A stretch of DNA of 11,835 nucleotides from JBEINZ01 sp040377825 (GTDB lineage: Bacteria; Pseudomonadota; Alphaproteobacteria; Rhizobiales; Ancalomicrobiaceae): the NCBI GenBank assembly GCA_040377825.1, contig JBEINZ010000078.1:1-11835 (forward strand). The letters are read 5' to 3'. Below are positions 6,902 through 11,835 of this stretch, one piece after another. Both the position numbers and the translations under genes were made by a program. Position 1 is the stretch's first letter, and each line of letters starts with the position of its first letter. The notes beneath the pieces were generated by a model. It was not told the DNA's origin and ran no database searches. It saw only the letters and a program-made list of their open reading frames with translations.

Positions 6902-7912
6902 ATGAGCTACGTAAAGGGACTGATCCTTAGCGGGGCAGCAGCGATTGCTATTCTTGGGTTGTCGCCGACGGCGAAGGCCGAAGGGGGGCTGGCTTGCAAA
7001 CCTGGCGAGACCTATGTGATGAACGTCATGGTCAGCGGGCATCCATACTGGGTGCCGGTCTTCGAAGGTTTCAAGCAGGCGGCGAAGGCGCTCGGCTGCA
7101 AGGCGGTGTTCTCGGGGACGCCGGATTACGACATCACCAAGCAGATCGCCTCGTTCGAGCAGGATCTTGTCAAACGACCGGCGGGCATCCTGCTGCATCC
7201 GATGCAGTCCGACCCCTTTATCGACCCGATCAACCGAGCGATTGACGCCGGCGTTTCGGTGACCACCTTTGCGGCCGATTCGCCTAAATCCAAGCGCACT
7301 GCCTATGTGACTTCGGATAACGTCGCAGAAGCCAAGTTCGCCGCCGAGGAAATCGTCAAGGTCGTGGGCAACAGTGCTCAATACGCGGTGCTGGAAAATC
7401 CCGGCCAGTCGAACCATGACCTAAGGGTGACAGCGCTGATCGCCTATATGGAAAAGAACTATCCCAAAATGAAACTTGTCGGGCGTCAGGCCACGAACCA
7501 GGATCCGAACGCTGCCTTTACTGCCGTATCGGCGATGCTGCAGGCCAACCCCGACCTAGCGGCCCTTTGGATTCCCGAATCCGGCTCGGCCGAAGGCGCC
7601 GTCGCCGCCGTCAAGGCCGCGAAGGATAAGCTGCTAATCATCCATGCCGACATCTCGCCCACCACGCTGGAAGAGATCAAGGCGGGTAACATCCACATGG
7701 CGCTGAACCCTAATCAGGGCATCCAGGGCTTTGTCGGCTTCATGAACACGTTCCTCGCCGCGCATCCTAACCTGATCGACCCGTTCAACGACTATAAGGT
7801 GTCGCGCTACAATCCGATGCAGATTCCCTTTACGGACAATGGCTTTGCCGTGATCACCAAGGTTAACGCGAATAGCTTCGTTCTCAAAGAATACATGGCA
7901 GGCCGCAACTGA
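6902..7912 (+). CDS. Periplasmic sugar-type binding protein, ribose-class ABC importer
   Basis: This 336-residue protein has a type-1 periplasmic-binding fold (RbsB-like). It begins with a classical signal peptide: Lys5, a hydrophobic core at 7-20, and a probable signal-peptidase site after AKA at 24-26. The mature protein has strand-loop segments typical of the fold: YVMNVMVSGHPYWVPVFEGFKQAA, then an AGILLHPMQSDPFIDPINRAIDAGVSVTTF region, and later PDLAALWIPESGSAEGA. There is no lipobox Cys, so it should be soluble. ATG 6902 has a strong GGGAGGAA site ending 2-3 nt upstream. It is the first gene of a five-gene operon. Relatives bind ribose, xylose, galactose, erythritol or AI-2, and the ligand is not readable here. 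Confidence 0.9.
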   Translation: MSYVKGLILSGAAAIAILGLSPTAKAEGGLACKPGETYVMNVMVSGHPYWVPVFEGFKQAAKALGCKAVFSGTPDYDITKQIASFEQDLVKRPAGILLHPMQSDPFIDPINRAIDAGVSVTTFAADSPKSKRTAYVTSDNVAEAKFAAEEIVKVVGNSAQYAVLENPGQSNHDLRVTALIAYMEKNYPKMKLVGRQATNQDPNAAFTAVSAMLQANPDLAALWIPESGSAEGAVAAVKAAKDKLLIIHADISPTTLEEIKAGNIHMALNPNQGIQGFVGFMNTFLAAHPNLIDPFNDYKVSRYNPMQIPFTDNGFAVITKVNANSFVLKEYMAGRN

Positions 7913-7923
7913 GGTCATAGCCA

Positions 7924-7948
7924 GCCCCACCGCAACTGCCGGTGGGGC
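7924..7948 (+). promoter_or_regulatory. GC-rich hairpin after the sugar-type binding-protein gene
   Basis: GCCCCACCG at 7924-7932 pairs perfectly with CGGTGGGGC at 7940-7948 around a 7-nt loop. It starts 12 nt after the binding-protein stop and has no T-run. Its placement mirrors the hairpin at 2843-2868 in the other importer operon. The likely job is 3' protection of the binding-protein message or partial attenuation before the ATPase gene, which starts 26 nt further on. Confidence 0.7.
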
Positions 7949-7973
7949 ACACCCAACGACTGGATAAGGTCCC

Positions 7974-9491
7974 ATGGCCTCGCCACTCCTTCTTCAAATT
8001 CAGGATGTGAGCAAAGCCTTCGGCGCCATCAAGGCGTTGCGGAGCGCTCGGTTCGAACTGTGCGCCGGCGAGATTCATGCCCTTGCCGGCGAGAACGGGG
8101 CGGGGAAATCCACCCTGATGAACATAATTGACGGCATCCTTCAGCCCGACAGTGGCGAGATACGCATCGATGGCCGGGCGGTGAAAATCGACAGCCCGGC
8201 TACCGCCCAGCAACTTGGGATTGGCTTCGTCCACCAAGAAATCGCCCTTTGCGCTGACATCTCGGTGGCCGAGAACATCTTCATGTCGCGCACCGCGCAA
8301 ACCCGCAAGCGGCTGGTCGATACGGCCGACCTCGTGGCCCGCGCGCGCGCGATTTTGGCCCCACTCTCGGACATCGATCCGCGCCTACCCGCGGGGCGAC
8401 TGTCGATTTCCCAGCAGCAGCTGGTCGAGATTGCCAAGGCCCTGACACTGGATTGCCGCATTCTGATCCTTGACGAGCCGACGGCGACGTTGACCGAACA
8501 TGAGGCGCAAAAGCTTTTCGGGATCATGCGAGGCCTCGCGAGCCGCGGTATCGGGATCATCTACATTTCACATCGCATGGCTGAAATCTTCGAAAACTGC
8601 GATCGGGTTACCGTCATGCGAGATGGTCAGCACATCCGCACCGACCGCACTGTCGACATCACGCCTGCCGACGTGGTCAATGCCATGGTCGGGCGCAAAA
8701 TCGACACGCTCTATCCTCCCAAGCTACAGGAGGCGCGCGGACCGGAAATCCTGCGGGTGGAGGGGCTGACTGACCGCCGCTTCCGCGATGTGTCCTTCTG
8801 CCTGCACGCAGGCGAGATTCTAGGCCTTGGCGGGCTGATCGGAGCCGGGCGCAGTGAGATTGCCCGGGGTTTGACGCGGCTGGAAGGTGCGGCGCGTGGC
8901 CGAGTCTGGCTGAATGGCACCGAGTTGCACCTGCGCGACTATGCCGACTGCATCGCGCGCGGCATCGTCTATCTGTCCGAAGATCGCAAGGGCGACGGCG
9001 TTTTCCTCGATATGTCGATTGCCGCCAACGTGGCGGCCCTTAACCTCTCGCAGGTGGCGGGCCGCTTTGGCGTGATCGACAACGCTATTGAAACCGCGCA
9101 GGCGCAACGGATCGGCCTGACCCTGCAACTCAAGTCTGCCAGTGTTGCGCACAAGGTATCGTCACTTTCGGGCGGCAACCAACAAAAGGTGGCGCTGGCC
9201 AAGCTGCTGGCGGTTCAGCCCAAGGTGATCTTTCTCGACGAACCCACGCGCGGCGTGGACGTGGGTGCCAAGGCCGAGATTCACGCCATCTTGCGCGGAT
9301 TGGCCGAAGACGGGGTCGGGATTACCGTGATCTCATCGGAACTACCCGAACTCATTGGGCTTTGCGACCGAGTCCTGGTGCTCAGCGAAGGCAACATCAC
9401 GGGCGAACTGGCAGGCGCGGACTTGACCGAGACCAATATAATGACGCTGGCCGCTCCGGGTGCACTGGCCGCCACGGGAACAGGTAAATGA
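7974..9491 (+). CDS. Sugar-type ABC importer ATPase with two nucleotide-binding domains (RbsA/MglA class)
   Basis: This cytoplasmic ATPase of 505 residues has the usual size and two-domain layout of the ribose/galactose class. The N-terminal domain has Walker A GENGAGKS at 39-46, signature-region LSISQQQ at 143-149, and Walker B ILILDEP at 163-169, with YISHRMAEIF following. The C-terminal domain has the usual degenerate Walker A (GLIGAGRSE), SEDRKGDGVF, signature LSGGNQQK at 398-405, and Walker B FLDEP at 420-424. This asymmetry is normal for the class and not a defect. ATG 7974 follows an AAGG site, and the permease start overlaps its stop (ATGA at 9488-9491). Confidence 0.95.
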   Translation: MASPLLLQIQDVSKAFGAIKALRSARFELCAGEIHALAGENGAGKSTLMNIIDGILQPDSGEIRIDGRAVKIDSPATAQQLGIGFVHQEIALCADISVAENIFMSRTAQTRKRLVDTADLVARARAILAPLSDIDPRLPAGRLSISQQQLVEIAKALTLDCRILILDEPTATLTEHEAQKLFGIMRGLASRGIGIIYISHRMAEIFENCDRVTVMRDGQHIRTDRTVDITPADVVNAMVGRKIDTLYPPKLQEARGPEILRVEGLTDRRFRDVSFCLHAGEILGLGGLIGAGRSEIARGLTRLEGAARGRVWLNGTELHLRDYADCIARGIVYLSEDRKGDGVFLDMSIAANVAALNLSQVAGRFGVIDNAIETAQAQRIGLTLQLKSASVAHKVSSLSGGNQQKVALAKLLAVQPKVIFLDEPTRGVDVGAKAEIHAILRGLAEDGVGITVISSELPELIGLCDRVLVLSEGNITGELAGADLTETNIMTLAAPGALAATGTGK

Positions 9492-10474
9492 CCAAAACGA
9501 TGCAACTCTCCAACCTTTTGACAAGGCTGTTCGGAGCGCGGGAAACCGGGCTGGTGCTCATCATCCTTGTCCTGTTCCTGCTGATGTCCTTCGCCTCGCC
9601 GCACTTTCTCACTTGGCCCAACATGCGTGCGATGACCATGGCCTTTTCCGTGGAGGCCATCGTGGTCGTCGGCATGACGATCCTCCTGATATCGGGCGGG
9701 ATCGACCTATCGGTCGGGTCGGTGACAGCACTGGCGATGGTTATAGCCGGACTGTTGTTTCTGGGTGGGGTGAACCCATGGGTCGCCTCGCTGATCGCGA
9801 TTGTCGCCAGCGCGGGTATCGGGGCAATCATCGGGTTCTTTGTGACCGTGGTCGGTTTGCACCATTTCATCGTGACGCTGGCGGCGATGGTGATCGCGCG
9901 GGGCCTATGCCTGTTGGGCACGGGCGGGCGACCGCTGGGCCTATTCACATTGCCGGAAAGTTTCAAATGGATCGGCATCGGGTCCATTGGCGCGATCCCG
10001 GTGGCCATCGTGATTTTTGCCTTTGTTGTCGTGGTCTTCGACTTCCTGTTGCGGCGCACCACAGCATTTCGGCTGGTCTATTATACCGGCAGCAACGAGA
10101 AGGCCGCCGCGTATTCCGGCATCCGCACAAAGCGCGTGATTTTTCTGACGACGGTCCTGTGTTCCACCCTTTGCGGGGTTGCGGGCATCATCTACATGGC
10201 GCGGTTTGGCTCGGCCCAGCCGACCTTCGGCGTGGGGATGGAGCTGAACGTCATCGCGGCGGCGGTGATCGGCGGGGCCAGCCTCTCTGGCGGCAAGGGC
10301 ACGATCCTCGGGGCGATCCTGGGCGCGGTGCTGCTATCACTCGTGTCCTCGTCGCTCGCCCTTCTGAACGTGTCCGTCTATTGGCAAGACATCATCCGAG
10401 GCTCGATCCTGCTTGCAGCGGTGACCTTTGATCACTTTCTGGTCAAGCGACAAGCGGCAGGAGGTCGAGCATGA
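9488..10474 (+). CDS. Sugar-type ABC importer permease (RbsC class)
   Basis: This is a 328-residue inner-membrane permease of the BPD_transp_2 / RbsC class, with about eight to ten hydrophobic segments. The family motif GGIDLSVGS is at 70-78, and the C-terminal GGASLSGGKGT segment at 262-272 precedes a long hydrophobic run. It probably works as a homodimer, since only one permease gene is present. It overlaps the ATPase gene upstream and the regulator gene downstream by ATGA quartets, implying coupled translation of transporter and regulator. Confidence 0.93.
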   Translation: MTKTMQLSNLLTRLFGARETGLVLIILVLFLLMSFASPHFLTWPNMRAMTMAFSVEAIVVVGMTILLISGGIDLSVGSVTALAMVIAGLLFLGGVNPWVASLIAIVASAGIGAIIGFFVTVVGLHHFIVTLAAMVIARGLCLLGTGGRPLGLFTLPESFKWIGIGSIGAIPVAIVIFAFVVVVFDFLLRRTTAFRLVYYTGSNEKAAAYSGIRTKRVIFLTTVLCSTLCGVAGIIYMARFGSAQPTFGVGMELNVIAAAVIGGASLSGGKGTILGAILGAVLLSLVSSSLALLNVSVYWQDIIRGSILLAAVTFDHFLVKRQAAGGRA

Positions 10475-11442
10475 ACGAAATCAACAGGGATTTCACCTCG
10501 CTCCGACAGATGCATGCGGTTCTGGTGCGTCATTTCGTCGAAGGGCGCAAACAGGCCGAGATCGCCGACGAGATGAACCTATCGACCTCGAAGGTAAACA
10601 GGATCATCGCGCAGGCGCGACGGTCGGGCATGGTCAAAATCAGCATCGAGACGCCGTTCCAGCGTCTGATGGAGCTTGAACACCGACTGTCGGCCACGGG
10701 CCTCGTCGGCTCCGCCATCGTCTCGCCCACTGTGTCGGACAATGACGGCACGCGGTTGACACAGATCGGGCAAGCCGCGGCCGCACATCTGGCCGAGACC
10801 TTGCGCGACGGCGACATTCTAGGAATTTCCGGCGGCAAAGCGGTGGCAGCCGTGGTGGATGCGCTATCGGTCGAACGGCCCATCGACGTGCAGGTGGTGC
10901 CGCTAACCGGCGGCGTGCAGGGCAAGCATCATACTGACGTCAACCATCTGGCCTCGCGCTTGGCTGAGCGCCTGGGCGGGCGGTCGCTGCATCTGCACGC
11001 GCCGCTATTCGCTGAGCGGCCCGATCAGCGCGAGATGCCGATGAACCTCGGCGCGGTGAAGGAGGTGCTTGATCTCGCGCGCCGGGCCACGGCCTGTCTG
11101 GTCGGCATCGGGTCGATCACGACGCCCGGCTCATCCTATTTCGATCTGCATCCGCTGTCGGCGCCGGATCGCGCGATGCTTCCGGGCCTGGGTGTCATGG
11201 CCGAGTTTCTGGGTCATTTGGTCCATGATCGCGGACAGGTGGCCAACTTCGCGCTGAACCAGCGACTGATCGCGCTCCGCCCCGACGAGATCCGGCGGTG
11301 CACCCGGGTTGTCGCGGTGGCGGCGGGGGCCGTGAAGGTAGGGCCGATCCGATCTGTGCTGCGCGGCGGCTACGTCTCGGTTCTGGTCACCGACGAGGAA
11401 ACGGCAACGACAATCCTGCAAGATGGAGAAGAGCCCGCATGA
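10471..11442 (+). CDS. SorC-family sugar-responsive transcriptional regulator
   Basis: This 323-residue regulator has an N-terminal helix-turn-helix at about 19-50 (RKQAEIADEMNLSTSKVNRIIAQARRSG) and a C-terminal SorC/DeoR-type sugar-binding domain from about 65. Recognisable ligand-domain elements are GDILGISGGKAV (114-125), VPLTGGVQG (143-151), VGIGSI (211-216), and the closing RGGYVSVLVTDEETA (298-312). SorC relatives bind phosphorylated sugars or polyols and control the transporter and catabolic genes beside them; EryD, LsrR and DeoR of Bacillus are examples. The position commonly occupied by Trp in the GxSWG element is Gly here. The gene overlaps both neighbours (ATGA at 10471 and 11439), so it is probably autoregulated with the operon. 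Confidence 0.9.
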   Translation: MNEINRDFTSLRQMHAVLVRHFVEGRKQAEIADEMNLSTSKVNRIIAQARRSGMVKISIETPFQRLMELEHRLSATGLVGSAIVSPTVSDNDGTRLTQIGQAAAAHLAETLRDGDILGISGGKAVAAVVDALSVERPIDVQVVPLTGGVQGKHHTDVNHLASRLAERLGGRSLHLHAPLFAERPDQREMPMNLGAVKEVLDLARRATACLVGIGSITTPGSSYFDLHPLSAPDRAMLPGLGVMAEFLGHLVHDRGQVANFALNQRLIALRPDEIRRCTRVVAVAAGAVKVGPIRSVLRGGYVSVLVTDEETATTILQDGEEPA

Positions 11443-11835
11443 CCCCGCTGTTGACAAGAGAGATCGGTGCGTCCGGTATCACCGCATCGGCGGTGGGTCT
11501 TGGCACCTGGGCAATCGGCGGCTGGATGTGGGGCGGTACCGATGACGCAGCTTCCGAGGACGCCATCCGCGCCGGTCTGGATGCGGGGATCACGCTGATC
11601 GACACGGCACCAGCCTATGGCCTTGGCCATGCCGAAGAGGTGGTCGGTCGCGCGATCAAAGGGCGACGGGACGAAGTGGTGCTTGCCACGAAATGCGGGC
11701 TGGTCTGGCATGCGCAGCGCGGCCCCTATTTCTTTGAGCAAGGCGGCCTTCCGGTGCACCGCGACCTCAGCCCCGCCGCCATCCGGCATGAGGTTGAGCA
11801 GAGCCTTCGGCGGTTGGGGACAGACAGGATCGACC
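11439..11835 (+). CDS. Aldo/keto reductase (5' part, runs off the window)
   Basis: The first 132 residues of an NAD(P)H-dependent aldo/keto reductase are present, from an ATG overlapping the regulator stop to the window end. The opening REIGASGITASAVGLGTWAIGG is the usual first beta-strands of the barrel. LIDTAPAYGLGHAEEVVGRAI at 53-73 holds catalytic Asp55 and Tyr60, and ATKCGL carries catalytic Lys85. The catalytic His would fall just past the window edge. The late segment LRRLGTDRID is the family helix before that strand. The sequence resembles IolS-like and sugar dehydrogenase members. As the first enzyme encoded in the transporter operon, it probably oxidises or reduces the imported sugar or polyol. 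The substrate is not identified. Confidence 0.88.
   Translation, partial: MTPLLTREIGASGITASAVGLGTWAIGGWMWGGTDDAASEDAIRAGLDAGITLIDTAPAYGLGHAEEVVGRAIKGRRDEVVLATKCGLVWHAQRGPYFFEQGGLPVHRDLSPAAIRHEVEQSLRRLGTDRID

Noticed and set aside
8820..8850. Apparent damage to the second Walker A of the sugar-type ATPase (GLIGAGRSE)
   Set aside because: A degenerate C-terminal Walker A is the normal state in RbsA/MglA-class double ATPases.
6902..11442. Lsr-type AI-2 uptake operon
   Set aside because: A SorC regulator with a ribose-class importer fits superficially, but there is one permease rather than two, no LsrK, LsrF or LsrG is visible, and an aldo/keto reductase follows.

Overview
The window is GC-rich and reads as alphaproteobacterial, probably Hyphomicrobiales (Rhizobiales). 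The basis is the GC-biased codon usage, a phosphonate C-P lyase pathway gene, a dense set of ABC importers, and a palindromic intergenic element of the kind common in that order. No species can be named. I see no rRNA, tRNA, CRISPR array, transposase or phage gene.

Layout: (1) Positions 1-179 hold the possible last codons of an upstream gene and a roughly 116-nt composite palindromic repeat. (2) 180-1349 is phnM, encoding the diphosphatase of the C-P lyase pathway. (3) After a 309-nt gap with a promoter-like sequence, 1659-5836 is a complete four-gene ABC importer of the spermidine/putrescine (PotDABC-like) class. Its order is Tat-exported binding protein, ATPase, permease, permease. (4) 5968-6600 on the minus strand is a LysE/RhtB-type exporter, convergent with the importer and divergent from the next operon. 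(5) 6902 to the window end is a second operon of the ribose-type (CUT2) class: periplasmic binding protein, double-domain ATPase, permease, SorC-family regulator, and the 5' part of an aldo/keto reductase. The last three junctions are ATGA stop/start overlaps.

How the genes work together: the first importer should bring in a small, probably cationic or amino-containing solute. Its position beside phnM makes a phosphonate-related substrate conceivable but unproven. The second operon looks like a self-contained sugar or polyol module: uptake (three genes), sensing (SorC regulator, probably binding a phosphorylated intermediate) and a first oxidoreductive step (aldo/keto reductase). Its true substrate cannot be read from the sequence. 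Both importer operons carry a strong GC-rich hairpin without a T-run directly after the binding-protein gene, which would suit higher expression of the binding protein than of the membrane components.

Most of the window is conventional accessory metabolism. The least ordinary items are the composite palindromic repeat, the nested stem-loop between the convergent genes, the palindrome over the putative start point at about 1430, and the unidentified substrates of the two transport systems. I did not find a convincing new class of biological system.
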